Counted from the first letter of the stretch, positions 34,041 to 42,992 are shown. The stretch is DNA of 64,000 nt from Bacillota bacterium (GCA_033549065.1 JAWSUE010000011.1:39835-103834); one strand, 5' to 3'. Notes: generated by a model from the sequence alone, not told the origin. Program-made: numbers and translations.

Positions 34041-34892
34041 TTATGCCTTAAGTTTCTGATGCAGCATTCTGTAGAATGAATAATCATCAAAACAGACCAT
34101 TTTAACCTTTTGCCCGGCACTGTGAATATAAACCTGATCGTTATCTTCAAGGGCAAATCTGACCTGGCCGTCAACGGTAAGGACAACCTGAACCTGGCGG
34201 GAATCAATACGCAGATTCATCTGATCGGTTCCGTTTATAATCACTGACCGGTTATATAAACTATGAGGACAAATCGGGGTAATCACAAATAGTTCCATCG
34301 TTGGGTTGACAATAGGACCACCTGCAGAAAGTGAATATCCTGTTGAGCCTGTAGGAGTGGAGACTATCACCCCATCACCGGAATATCGTTCCAGGTAATC
34401 CTTGTTAATATAGGTTTCCACATTTATAATTCGGGAAAAAGGTCCCCGTGAGATTACAATATCGTTCAGGGCAAGATAACGGCCCAACTCCTCTTCCTCT
34501 CGGACCAGCCAGGCTTCAATCATCATCCTTTCCTGGTAAGAATACTGATCGGTAGCTATATACTGGAGGAAACGCTCCATCTGTTCAACTTCAATTTCAG
34601 CCAGAAAACCTGTATGTCCTAAATTTATACCGAGCACGGGTACCTCCCAGCAGGCCAGATCTCTGGCTACACGTAGGATTGTCCCGTCTCCGCCCACCAC
34701 AATGATCAATTCAACACGATCATGCCATGATTGCAGCTGGTCGGCCAGTGATTTTTCACTGTAAAAATCTGCCTGTTCGCTATCGGTAATCTGTAATTTT
34801 ATTTTTCTCTGTTTGAAAAAATGGCGTACTTTATCGACCACAAGGCTGCAGTTTTTTTTGTGCCAGTTAGGAATTAGACCAATTTTTTTCAC
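34041..34892 (-). CDS. nadK: NAD kinase
   Basis: A 283-residue kinase that makes NADP from NAD. The GGDGT motif is at residues 67-71 (IIVVGGDGTILRVAR), GINLGHTGFLAE follows, and SGDGVIVSTPTGSTGYSLSAGGPIV is the NAD-binding signature. It lies between tlyA and recN as in Clostridia. ATG start at 34892. Confidence 0.97.
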   Translation of the reverse strand: MKKIGLIPNWHKKNCSLVVDKVRHFFKQRKIKLQITDSEQADFYSEKSLADQLQSWHDRVELIIVVGGDGTILRVARDLACWEVPVLGINLGHTGFLAEIEVEQMERFLQYIATDQYSYQERMMIEAWLVREEEELGRYLALNDIVISRGPFSRIINVETYINKDYLERYSGDGVIVSTPTGSTGYSLSAGGPIVNPTMELFVITPICPHSLYNRSVIINGTDQMNLRIDSRQVQVVLTVDGQVRFALEDNDQVYIHSAGQKVKMVCFDDYSFYRMLHQKLKA

Positions 34893-34960
34893 GAAGAACC
34901 TCCTGCGGATCTGACTAAAAATAAAATTCTTCGCCGCGCCTTCAGATCCTTCTGTATTAG

Positions 34961-35791
34961 TTACTTCTTCATCAATATCTTGTGTGCTCTTTGAACAGTT
35001 TCAATAATACGTTTTCCCATATCTTCGACATCGTAACATGGTCCTGTTCCGGGATCTTTCAGGAGAATGAAAAATTCAATGTTTCCTTTAGGCCCGGGAT
35101 GACGGGAAAATGTTATTCCCGCAGGACAGTAACCGATTTTCCCGGCATCACTGATTATATCTTCAATAACCTTTTTATGCAGAGCCGGATCTCTGATGAT
35201 ACCTCCGCCCCTGTCAGCATCTTTTTTCCCCACTTCAAATTGAGGCTTGATCAGGGCCAGAACAGTTGAAATACTTAGTCGATGAAATACAGGCAAAACT
35301 TTCCGTAGAGAGATAAACGATACATCGACCACGGCAAGGTCAATTTTGTCAGGCAAATCTCCGGGTTCAACATAGCGTATATTAGTTCGTTCAAATACTT
35401 TAACCCTTGGATCGACACGCAAATTATAAGCCAGCTGCCCATAGCCCACATCAAGTGCAAATATTTCTTTTGCTCCTTTTTGCAGGAGACAATCTGTAAA
35501 ACCACCGGTTGATGCTCCCACATCCAGGATAGACAAGGAAGTAACATTCAAAGAGAAATCATTTAATGCTCCTTCCAGTTTTAATCCGCCCCGGCTAACA
35601 TAAGGATTTTCTGTTTCCCTGATCATAATCTCTGAAGTAATATCAACCGGCATCCCCGGTTTATCCACGGGTATTCCATTTACAAATACATTGCCGGCCA
35701 TGATTTCAGCCTGAATACGGTTACGGCTGAAATCAGGCCGGCTTTCTATCAATATCCGGTCCAACCTGTTTTTTTTTGATTTTTGCTTCAA
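34961..35791 (-). CDS. tlyA: TlyA family rRNA 2'-O-methyltransferase
   Basis: A 276-residue protein with an N-terminal S4 domain (about 10-68) and a FtsJ/RrmJ-like methyltransferase domain with SAM-binding DVGASTGGFTDCLLQ and DVSFISLRKVLP. Homologues methylate 16S and 23S rRNA. It overlaps the dxs stop by 4 nt, so the two are translationally coupled. tlyA next to dxs is a conserved arrangement in Bacillota. Confidence 0.94.
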   Translation of the reverse strand: MKQKSKKNRLDRILIESRPDFSRNRIQAEIMAGNVFVNGIPVDKPGMPVDITSEIMIRETENPYVSRGGLKLEGALNDFSLNVTSLSILDVGASTGGFTDCLLQKGAKEIFALDVGYGQLAYNLRVDPRVKVFERTNIRYVEPGDLPDKIDLAVVDVSFISLRKVLPVFHRLSISTVLALIKPQFEVGKKDADRGGGIIRDPALHKKVIEDIISDAGKIGYCPAGITFSRHPGPKGNIEFFILLKDPGTGPCYDVEDMGKRIIETVQRAHKILMKK

Positions 35792-37677
35792 TTGATCTCC
35801 TTCACTGCCTCTTTACCGCAAAAAGCCAGGGCAGCGTTAAAAATGTTTTCTGCATTCAGTCCGTAGCAGGTAAGAATCTCTGCCCTGGTGCCGTGTTCGA
35901 CAAAACGATCATCTATAGCCAGACTCTTCACAGGAGCAGCTATTCCTTTTTTTTCAAACATTTCAACAATGCCGCTGCCGAAACCGCCGGCCAGAATATT
36001 TTCTTCAATGGTTATAACTTTTCCACACTTAAGCGCCCAACTGGCAATCAGTTCTTCATCCAGCGGTTTAACGAAACGGGCATTAATAACTGCGGCCTTA
36101 ACACCCTGCCAGATCAGCCTTTCTGCTGCCTGCATCGCTGACTCGACAACGGGCCCGACACCAATGAGTAGAATATCTTCTCCTTGCTGCAGCAGTTCAC
36201 CTTTACCCCAGGGGACAATTTGTGGCTCCTTAAGATCTGGATCGCTAACCTTATCTCTTGGATAACGAATCGCTACCGGACCCTTTTTGTAATTTGCCGC
36301 TGTGTAAAGCATATTCTGCATTTCAGCTGCATTCGAAGGAGCCATGATCGCCATATTCGGCATACTGCGCAGATAGGTCAAATCAAAGAGACCCTGGTGC
36401 GTTTCACCATCTTCACCGACGATGCCAGCCCGGTCAATGGCAAATATAACCGGGAGTTTTTGCATACATGTATCGTGCAGCATCTGATCAAAAGCCCTCT
36501 GCAAAAAAGTACTGTATACAGCAACTACCGGACGCATTCCTCCAGATGCCAGTGCTGCTGCCATGGTAACAGCATGCTGTTCAGCTATGCCAACATCGTA
36601 GAATCGATCAGGATATCGCTTTGAAAATTTATTCAATCCTGTTCCGGCTGTCATTGCAGCTGTAATAGCCACCAGGTTTTCATTTTCTTCAGCTAATTTC
36701 AGCATTGTCTTACCGAATACTTCTGTGTAGGTCGGGCTCTTCTTCTTGAGTGGCAGGCCATTGGACAGGTTGAAAGGTCCCACGCCGTGAAATATATCCG
36801 GTGATTCCTCGGCGAAACTGTAACCTTTTCCTTTTTCCGTTACAACATGAACCAGCACAGGTCCTTTCAATTTATCAGCCTGCCTGAGCACATTCCTGAT
36901 CGCTTTTATGTTGTGCCCGTCAACAGGTCCGAAATAGGTAAATCCAAGCTCTTCAAAAAGCATACCGGGCATGATCAAATATTTAAGTCCGCCTTTAATT
37001 CGCTCTGCAGTATGCACAATTTTATTTCCAACCAGTGGTATACGTTTAACAAAGTGCTCAAAATCTTCTTTTAACCGCGAATATTTTGGGTCGGAACGAA
37101 GCCGCGCCAGGTAAGCGGACATGCTTCCCACGTTTGATCCGATCGACATCTTGTTATCATTCAAGATCACCATCAGGTTAGCTTTAATATGCCCGGCATG
37201 GTTCAGCGCTTCGTAGGCCATACCACCTGTCAGCGCCCCATCACCGATAACAGCAATCACTTTATACTTATTACCCAAATGATCCCGGGCCTGGGCAAAG
37301 CCCAGTGCTGCCGAAATAGATGTGCTGCTGTGGCCGGTTGCAAAAGGATCATGTTCGCTTTCAGATGGTTTTGGAAAACCACATAGACCTTTGTAGCGCC
37401 TCAACGATGCAAATTCATCCCATCTTCCCGTGAGCAGTTTGTGAGGATAACTCTGGTGTCCCACATCCCAGATAATTCTGTCCAGAGGGCTGTTATAGTT
37501 GCAGTGGAGGGCAATAGAGAGTTCAACAACACCCAGGCTGGCGGCAAGGTGTCCCCCATTGTCCGCTACCGTCCTGATCATATATTCACGCACTTCAGCG
37601 GCAACTATTTTCAACTGCTCGTCACTGAGTGTTTTTAAATCCTCAGGTAATTTTAAAGACCCTGTAAAGCTTTTCAT
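35788..37677 (-). CDS. dxs: 1-deoxy-D-xylulose-5-phosphate synthase
   Basis: A 629-residue thiamine diphosphate enzyme that starts the MEP isoprenoid pathway from pyruvate and glyceraldehyde 3-phosphate. The TPP-binding GDGALTGGMAYEALNHAG and the ILNDNKMSIGSNVGSMS segment are intact, as are the central transketolase domain with DVGIAEQHAVTMAAALA and the C-terminal domain with EENILAGGFGSG. Full length. ispA and the ispH::S1 fusion supply further pathway steps in this window. It is downstream of oapA (10 nt). Confidence 0.97.
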   Translation of the reverse strand: MKSFTGSLKLPEDLKTLSDEQLKIVAAEVREYMIRTVADNGGHLAASLGVVELSIALHCNYNSPLDRIIWDVGHQSYPHKLLTGRWDEFASLRRYKGLCGFPKPSESEHDPFATGHSSTSISAALGFAQARDHLGNKYKVIAVIGDGALTGGMAYEALNHAGHIKANLMVILNDNKMSIGSNVGSMSAYLARLRSDPKYSRLKEDFEHFVKRIPLVGNKIVHTAERIKGGLKYLIMPGMLFEELGFTYFGPVDGHNIKAIRNVLRQADKLKGPVLVHVVTEKGKGYSFAEESPDIFHGVGPFNLSNGLPLKKKSPTYTEVFGKTMLKLAEENENLVAITAAMTAGTGLNKFSKRYPDRFYDVGIAEQHAVTMAAALASGGMRPVVAVYSTFLQRAFDQMLHDTCMQKLPVIFAIDRAGIVGEDGETHQGLFDLTYLRSMPNMAIMAPSNAAEMQNMLYTAANYKKGPVAIRYPRDKVSDPDLKEPQIVPWGKGELLQQGEDILLIGVGPVVESAMQAAERLIWQGVKAAVINARFVKPLDEELIASWALKCGKVITIEENILAGGFGSGIVEMFEKKGIAAPVKSLAIDDRFVEHGTRAEILTCYGLNAENIFNAALAFCGKEAVKEIN

Positions 37678-37687
37678 GCTTTTCTTT

Positions 37688-38272
37688 TCACCCCGAATTA
37701 TTTTCGCGCTGCCTGAACCATCTTAAAGGCTTTTGAAGCCTGGCTATAATCAAACCGGCCAGCATAATAACTTCAGTTGAATTGTTAATGGCAATCACTT
37801 TGCCCCAGGCTTTTCCTCCAACTGTAAATGCAGCCACAACTGCTGTTAACAATATGCCCAGGTAAAATTCAGCCTGTTCAAATGTGAATGTCATAGCAAT
37901 CTTCAATACAATTACTGCAGCAAGTGTACCACTGATTATACCGCTGATATCACCGGCAACATCATTACAGAAATTTGCTACCTGTTCTGCATTTTTGACA
38001 AGATAAACTCCGATTTTTGCTCCTTCAACTTTCCTTGCCGCCTTGGCATTTAATGGAGCTACCTTTGCCGCAGCCGCTGCGGTTCCTATTAAATCAAATG
38101 ATATTCCAAGGATTACAACTATGAATAATATGAAAAAAGAGAAGATAATTGACCTGATTTCATTAACAAAAAACTGCGTGATAAAGCCGAGAATAATTGC
38201 CAGAAAAAATGTCCAGATCGATGCAGTAACGATCCAGCGAACACGGCTTCGGTTTTTTCGATTGTTGGTCAA
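37688..38272 (-). CDS. oapA: OLE-associated membrane protein OapA
   Basis: A 194-residue multipass membrane protein with about five hydrophobic segments (about 13-36, 42-63, 107-131, 136-158, 164-178) and basic ends (MTNNRKNRSRVR; RLQKPLRWFRQRE). It has no enzyme motif. Its position directly downstream of a 570-nt structured noncoding region and directly upstream of dxs is that of OapA, the membrane protein that binds OLE RNA; distant similarity of OapA to CorB/CNNM-type Mg2+ transporters has been noted. The start is a TTG at 38272 preceded by AAAGGTGA with 6-nt spacing. Identification rests on context, topology and size rather than on a database match. Confidence 0.85.
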   Translation of the reverse strand: MTNNRKNRSRVRWIVTASIWTFFLAIILGFITQFFVNEIRSIIFSFFILFIVVILGISFDLIGTAAAAAKVAPLNAKAARKVEGAKIGVYLVKNAEQVANFCNDVAGDISGIISGTLAAVIVLKIAMTFTFEQAEFYLGILLTAVVAAFTVGGKAWGKVIAINNSTEVIMLAGLIIARLQKPLRWFRQRENNSG

Positions 38273-38289
38273 AAAACATCACCTTTGTA

Positions 38290-38858
38290 CAAAGAAACAT
38301 AAGTGGTAGCAAACCAGGTAAACTTTGCGGCTTAGGTCCAGCAGGATTTCCCGGATAATCACCTGTCGTTACCGACCAGGCAGTTCCCTTTTAAGACTAT
38401 CCCCACTGTGTCACCACCAGAGGAGCTGGATTACCACTTAGCTCACACTTTAATCCCTTGTTTGCTTCTCTTTCGAGAGCAGTCTAGAAGATTTCCTCAC
38501 TGGCGTCTGATCTCTCCTAGCCACTTTTGCAGAAGGGGTTTAAGAATTCATTCCCTCCACCCGTTCCACTCAAGGCAGGCTACACTGCACACAGCTATTC
38601 ACCGCATACAGGTTCATACCCATGCAGTAGCCGCTGCCATAAGCAGCAAACAACCAACATGGGTCTCCGCGAAGGCAGGGTCATCGCCCACATGCCATTG
38701 TAGATCGCCCCGTCCTCCTTAACTCCCAGCAACAGCTCCCAACTGGGCGTCGGCAGCCACCACCAGGAACTTCATCGATGTGCCCTTAACGGATTTTTAG
38801 GCCCGTTCTCGGAAAGGGACGCCAACTAGAATACTGCACCACTTATGTCAGATTATCG
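38290..38858 (-). ncRNA. ole: OLE RNA (Ornate, Large, Extremophilic RNA)
   Basis: A roughly 570-nt minus-strand transcript from a strong promoter that ends just before oapA. No plausible protein is encoded on either strand, yet the sequence is G+C-richer than other gaps and full of short complementary segments (for example GTCCCTTTCCGAGAACGGG near the 5' end). OLE RNAs are about 600 nt, occur in anaerobic and extremophilic Bacillota and lie upstream of oapA among folD, xseA, xseB, ispA, dxs and tlyA, exactly as here. They form a membrane ribonucleoprotein complex that affects tolerance to alcohol, cold and Mg2+ stress. Ends are approximate. The identification is by synteny, length and partner gene; no covariance search was possible. 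Confidence 0.85.
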
Positions 38859-38864
38859 ACATAT

Positions 38865-38893
38865 ATTATAGCATAACTGTAATTTCTTCTCAA
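38865..38893 (-). promoter_or_regulatory. Promoter of OLE RNA
   Basis: On the minus strand, -35 TTGAGA (38893-38888), 17-bp spacer and -10 TATAAT (38870-38865). Just downstream, TATGTC-N8-GACATA (38844-38863) is a perfect 6-bp inverted repeat over the predicted start, either an operator or part of the RNA 5' end. Since folD ends only 28 nt upstream, OLE can be transcribed both from this promoter and by read-through. Confidence 0.8.
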
Positions 38894-38920
38894 CTATACT
38901 GAAGCATCCTAATTCATGCT

Positions 38921-39859
38921 TTAGAGGAGCCCATGACTCATTTTACAGGCTTTAAGGGCATTCTTCATCAGCATCCTGTTTGTAACAGAGCCAACACCGC
39001 CCGGAACCGGTGTGATAGCCTTAGTTTTATCTTTAACTGCTTCGAATGAAACGTCACCGACTGTCTTCGATTTCGGTTTACCTTTATCGTTAAGAACGGG
39101 CTCTCCTTTTTCATCAAGAACCTTAACCCGGTTAATCCCAACGTCAATCACAATAGCTCCCTCTTTTACCAGATCGGGACCGATTAGATCCGCTTTTCCG
39201 GCTGCAACAATCAGAATATCAGCTCCGGTTGTATGCTTCGCCAGGTTGCCTTTCATACTGGTGAATACATGGGTTATTGAGGTTGTTGCATTGCGGTTTA
39301 CTGCCAGATAAGCAACCGGTTTACCTACAATATTGGAGTGGCCGACTACGACTATTTCTGCTCCTTCAAAGAAATCTTTGGGATCAACTTTTTCTTCTCC
39401 ACGGGCATACCGTTCCAAAATTTCGATAACCGCTGCCGGAGTAGCGGGCGGGAATGTTACCTCGCCAAGTGCCAGTTTCCCCATGTTAAATGGATGGAAG
39501 CAGTCGATATCTTTATTAACATCAATCGTGTTAATTACTGCGCTGTCAGAGATCTGTTCCGGAAAAGGCCTTAAAGGTAAAATACCGCTGACGGCAGGAT
39601 CATCATTTAGCTTCTTGACGATCTCTATAACTTCTTGCTCTGAAACATCAGCTGCAGGATTCATGTTAACATAGTTAAAACCAGCTTCTTCGCAGAATTT
39701 TTCTACCTGGCCGCGGTACATGTTCGCACCGAAATCATCTCCTACCAATAGAGTTGCAATGCCGGGTGTGATACCCTTTGCCTTTAGCTCTCCTGTTTCT
39801 TTTACAATCTCTTTCATCAGTTCTTCACCGATAGCTACACAATCAATAACCAAACTCAT
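38921..39859 (-). CDS. folD: FolD-family methylenetetrahydrofolate dehydrogenase, cyclohydrolase site degenerate
   Basis: A 312-residue FolD-type protein, slightly longer than the usual 280-300. The fold is clear: YRGQVEKFCEEAGF, KDIDCFHPFNMGKL, VVVGHSNIVGKPVAYLAVNRNAT and TPVPGGVGSVTNRML. The cyclohydrolase catalytic Lys (Lys56 of human MTHFD1) aligns without gaps to Val52, and the Gln of the QxPLP segment aligns to Leu96 (GILPLRPFP). The Asp of KDVDG is kept (Asp119). The NADP-loop GRS reads GHS, which may change cofactor preference. Dehydrogenase activity is therefore likely and cyclohydrolase activity unlikely. The fchA gene 69 nt upstream probably supplies the second step. Start ATG at 39859. 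Confidence 0.9.
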   Translation of the reverse strand: MSLVIDCVAIGEELMKEIVKETGELKAKGITPGIATLLVGDDFGANMYRGQVEKFCEEAGFNYVNMNPAADVSEQEVIEIVKKLNDDPAVSGILPLRPFPEQISDSAVINTIDVNKDIDCFHPFNMGKLALGEVTFPPATPAAVIEILERYARGEEKVDPKDFFEGAEIVVVGHSNIVGKPVAYLAVNRNATTSITHVFTSMKGNLAKHTTGADILIVAAGKADLIGPDLVKEGAIVIDVGINRVKVLDEKGEPVLNDKGKPKSKTVGDVSFEAVKDKTKAITPVPGGVGSVTNRMLMKNALKACKMSHGLL

Positions 39860-39928
39860 TATATTTACCCCTTTCGTCTTATAAAGATATTTATCTCATT
39901 GCCGTTTTGAGGCAATTAAAGCTACTGC

Positions 39929-40558
39929 TCAAGTCAATTTCGAGATTACCAGTTCCAACGTCTGATCTGCCACCCTGATGCCATCATCAAGCAGGCGGCT
40001 CATTTCATCGGTTGTTTCCTGAACAAATTTTTCATTCTTGATTGAACCAAGATTGATCAACACGTTCAACTGACCGCTGATCAATGCCGCTTTCAGAAAT
40101 ACTACCCCACACCCTACATCGGAAATCGCCAGCTTTGAGCCGATCTGGCCCATTCTTTCATGAATCTTTATCCCGGCATAAGATTTACGCATTATTTCCA
40201 TTGGAACCGAACAAGCCTCAATTGAACATTCTTCCATTACTCTCTCTTTGTGTGCAACCTGTTCAGGCGTATCTTTCGGTAACCCATAAGCTTTTGCCAA
40301 AGGCTCAAATACCTCTGCATCCCTGTCTACCAGTTTTTTCAGCTCTTCAATAATCTTTGTGCCCTTGCCTAAAAGTTCTTTGACTTCTTCCTCAACTTCG
40401 GCATACTTCTTTTTCCCAACTGTCAGATTGCCTACCATGTTTGAAAGAGCCATTCCGATTGCACCACCCATCGCGGCAGCACCACCGCCTCCGGGAACCG
40501 GCGCCTTGGAAGCAAGAACTTCCAGAAAATGCGCACAGCTATTTTCGGCCATTGCCAT
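39929..40558 (-). CDS. fchA: Methenyltetrahydrofolate cyclohydrolase / formiminotransferase-cyclodeaminase-like protein
   Basis: A 209-residue helical protein of the cyclodeaminase/FchA family. Signatures are APVPGGGGAAAMGGAIGMALSNMVGNLTVGKKKY at the N-terminus and SDVGCGVVFLKAALISGQLNVLINLG in the middle. Family members either open methenyl-THF (FchA) or deaminate formimino-THF. No formiminotransferase domain or histidine-degradation gene is present, and the neighbour is a FolD that appears to lack its cyclohydrolase site. That context favours methenyl-THF cyclohydrolase. The ATG at 40558 has GGAGG 8 nt upstream. Confidence 0.85.
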   Translation of the reverse strand: MAMAENSCAHFLEVLASKAPVPGGGGAAAMGGAIGMALSNMVGNLTVGKKKYAEVEEEVKELLGKGTKIIEELKKLVDRDAEVFEPLAKAYGLPKDTPEQVAHKERVMEECSIEACSVPMEIMRKSYAGIKIHERMGQIGSKLAISDVGCGVVFLKAALISGQLNVLINLGSIKNEKFVQETTDEMSRLLDDGIRVADQTLELVISKLT

Positions 40559-40631
40559 TACGATAACCTCCTATTTTTATTTATATATTTTTACCGGAAA
40601 CTTTTCTTTCCATTCCGACCGGCAAGCGCAG

Positions 40632-41516
40632 CTACCTGGTCCGGTAAACAAACTTTTTAGCCAGCATTTCAAGTAAAAAAGTCGGTTTATCCAGTTCTTT
40701 CAAAGCTCCAAGAGCCTTATTATAATGTGACTCAGCCTTTTGTTTTGCCTCTTCAAGGCCGTAGACTGCCGGATATGTTGCCTTTAGTCGATCCTGATCG
40801 GCACCTACGGGCTTCCCCATCATATCCTCAGTAGATTCATAATCGAGAATATCGTCGACAATTTGAAAAGCCGTTCCTATATGCAGGGCATAACGCTCCA
40901 AGATTTTTTCCTCTTCGACGGAGGCTCCGGCGGCAATCGCACCGGCAAGAACAGCAGCATTAATCAGGGCGCCGGTCTTTAACCGGGAAATATCATGGAT
41001 ATCTGCTGCTGACAGCTCTTTCCCTTCAGCCTCTAGATCTAGAATCTGACCGCCAACCATACCTTCAACTCCTGCTGCCCGGGCAATTAACCCGATAATT
41101 CGCAGGGCATTTATCCCTCTTCCTGTTTCTAATCCGTAATCAGCCAGCAGCTTAAAAGCTAAAGTCAATAGGGCATCTCCGGTCAGGATGGCGACCGCTT
41201 CTCCATAGACCTTATGACATGTTTTTACACCCCTCCTGAGATCGCTGTCATCCATTGCAGGTAGATCATCATGAATGAGCGAATAAGTGTGAATCATTTC
41301 CAGGGCACATGCTATATTAATCACTGAAGGTTCTTTTGAGCCAAGTGTTTCTGCTGTGGCCAGGACAAGGATCGGCCTCAATCTTTTCCCTCCCGCCTCT
41401 ACACTGTAATGCATCGCTTTCGAAACAGAGGTTGCCTGTAAGGTTTTGAAAATTTGCAGGAGGGTATGATCGATATTTTGTTTCTGCCTGGTCATGTAAA
41501 GCTCAATTTCTTCCAT
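40632..41516 (-). CDS. ispA: Farnesyl diphosphate synthase / polyprenyl synthetase
   Basis: A 294-residue class I prenyltransferase. The first Asp-rich motif is HDDLPAMDDSDLRRG and the second is IVDDILD, with KTGALINAAVLAGAIAAG between. It condenses dimethylallyl/isopentenyl diphosphate to farnesyl (or geranyl) diphosphate. The xseA-xseB-ispA order, with 2 nt between xseB and ispA, is standard in Bacillota. It uses the product of the MEP pathway enzymes encoded by dxs and ispH nearby. Chain length is inferred from the family. Confidence 0.95.
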   Translation of the reverse strand: MEEIELYMTRQKQNIDHTLLQIFKTLQATSVSKAMHYSVEAGGKRLRPILVLATAETLGSKEPSVINIACALEMIHTYSLIHDDLPAMDDSDLRRGVKTCHKVYGEAVAILTGDALLTLAFKLLADYGLETGRGINALRIIGLIARAAGVEGMVGGQILDLEAEGKELSAADIHDISRLKTGALINAAVLAGAIAAGASVEEEKILERYALHIGTAFQIVDDILDYESTEDMMGKPVGADQDRLKATYPAVYGLEEAKQKAESHYNKALGALKELDKPTFLLEMLAKKFVYRTR

Positions 41517-41518
41517 TT

Positions 41519-41776
41519 TTATTCTCCACTGTCTACATCTTGATCATTACAGAGGGTCGTACCAATGGCCTTCTGCTCTTCTTTAAGCAGATACTCAACC
41601 CGGCACTCAATATCCGCCAACTTCTCACGACAATAACGTGACAGTGCTATACCCTCCTGAAAAGCTTTCAGCGATTCTTCAAGCGGTATTTCGGCATTTT
41701 CGAGGCTGTTTACAATCTCCTCAAGCCGTTTCACTGCTTCTTCATAACTCATCTTCTCTATTTTGTTATCCTTCAC
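41519..41776 (-). CDS. xseB: Exodeoxyribonuclease VII small subunit
   Basis: An 85-residue helical protein. The core MSYEEAVKRLEEIVNSLENAEIPLEESLKAFQEGIALSRYC is the whole XseB fold. I place the start at GTG 41776, preceded by GAGGAAG with 6-nt spacing, so it overlaps the xseA end by 11 nt. An ATG at 41752 has no Shine-Dalgarno site, and a longer frame from 41866 would overlap xseA by 100 nt. It pairs with XseA to degrade single-stranded DNA. Confidence 0.93.
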   Translation of the reverse strand: MKDNKIEKMSYEEAVKRLEEIVNSLENAEIPLEESLKAFQEGIALSRYCREKLADIECRVEYLLKEEQKAIGTTLCNDQDVDSGE

Positions 41777-42992
41777 CCAAAACTTCCTCCTCGATCTTTT
41801 CTGTACGGCATTCAGCCCGCCCATCTCTGAAGGTAAGCTGGATAAGTTCTCCAATTTCCAGTTCATGTACTGAACGGATAATTTTACCCTTTTCGTCGCG
41901 GCAAAAACTGTAACCCCGGTCCATCACACCAAAAGGGCTGTAACTTTCAAGCTTATCAAGAAGATTGGAAAGCTGCATTCCTTTTATCTGCAGCAGTCGG
42001 ATCATCTCTTTGGGCAGCTTTTCAATAAACTGTCCCAGTTTTTCCCTGCTTATCCGCAAACGTTCCACAGGTATACGGAAAAATCTCTCACCCACCGTAT
42101 AGTCAAGCAGCTGTTTTTCCTGCTGTAACCTTCTTTGCAGGGTTATTAAAGCCCTGTCTCTCAGGTTATCAAGTGATTCAAGCAGTTCTCTGCGGTCAGG
42201 CACCGCTGCCGTCGCTGCTGCGGTCGGAGTCGGAGCCCTGAAATCGGCGGCAAAATCGCTTATCGTAAAATCTGTTTCATGGCCCACGGCAGAAATTACC
42301 GGAATTCCTGAGCTATAAATTGCCCTGGCCACAATTTCTTCATTAAAGGGCCAGAGGTCTTCCAGAGAGCCTCCCCCACGGGCAAGGATTATCAGATCAA
42401 TATCTTTGGTTTTCTGCAGTATATCGAAAGCCCGGACAATATCACGGGCTGCCCCGGCACCCTGGACAAGGCTTTCAACTACTACCACCCCTACTGTTGG
42501 CAACCTTTTTTGCAGGATAGCCAGTATATCCTGAAGAGCAGCTCCGGTCGGTGATGTTATGACCCCGATTTTTTTCGGTATCCTGGGAAGCTCTTTTTTA
42601 TGATCTTCACGGAATAATCCTTCTTCTGCTAACCTTTTCTTCAGCTTCTCGAAAGCAATAAAAAGCGAACCCAATCCTGCCGGTTCCATTTCGGCAACGT
42701 AGAGCTGATAAACGCCGTCAGGTTCATATACTCCTATGTTACCGTGCAAGATAACTTCCATGCCGTCTTCGGGTTTAAAAGAGCACAGGGAGTTTTCACG
42801 ACGGAAAAACACGCAGCGCAGCGAAGAAACCGCATCCTTTACTGTAAAGTACATATGCCCTGAACGATGATGCTTAAAGTTTGACAGCTCACCGGAGATC
42901 CATACATCCCTTAAACGGGGATCGCCCTGGATCAGGTTTTTCAGATAACGATTAATCTCAGATACTTTTAAAATCAGTATATCTTTTTGCAT
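41766..42992 (-). CDS. xseA: Exodeoxyribonuclease VII large subunit
   Basis: A nuclease subunit of about 408 residues. The N-terminal OB-fold (RLRDVWISGELSNFKHHRSGHMYFTVKD) is followed by the catalytic domain with GVITSPTGAALQDIL, ARGGGSLEDLWPFNEEIVARAI and GHETDFTISDFAADFRAPTPTAAA, then a coiled-coil. The start is uncertain: ATG 42992 leaves 34 nt after the upstream gene but has no good ribosome site, TTG 43001 is an alternative, and a frame from 43067 would overlap the upstream gene by 41 nt. Length from 42992 fits the family. Confidence 0.94.
   Translation of the reverse strand: MQKDILILKVSEINRYLKNLIQGDPRLRDVWISGELSNFKHHRSGHMYFTVKDAVSSLRCVFFRRENSLCSFKPEDGMEVILHGNIGVYEPDGVYQLYVAEMEPAGLGSLFIAFEKLKKRLAEEGLFREDHKKELPRIPKKIGVITSPTGAALQDILAILQKRLPTVGVVVVESLVQGAGAARDIVRAFDILQKTKDIDLIILARGGGSLEDLWPFNEEIVARAIYSSGIPVISAVGHETDFTISDFAADFRAPTPTAAATAAVPDRRELLESLDNLRDRALITLQRRLQQEKQLLDYTVGERFFRIPVERLRISREKLGQFIEKLPKEMIRLLQIKGMQLSNLLDKLESYSPFGVMDRGYSFCRDEKGKIIRSVHELEIGELIQLTFRDGRAECRTEKIEEEVLGEG

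Noticed and set aside
38408..38722. Open frames of about 100 codons on the strand opposite the OLE RNA
   Set aside because: Low-complexity composition, no ribosome site, no family resemblance; they are explained by the complement of a structured RNA.
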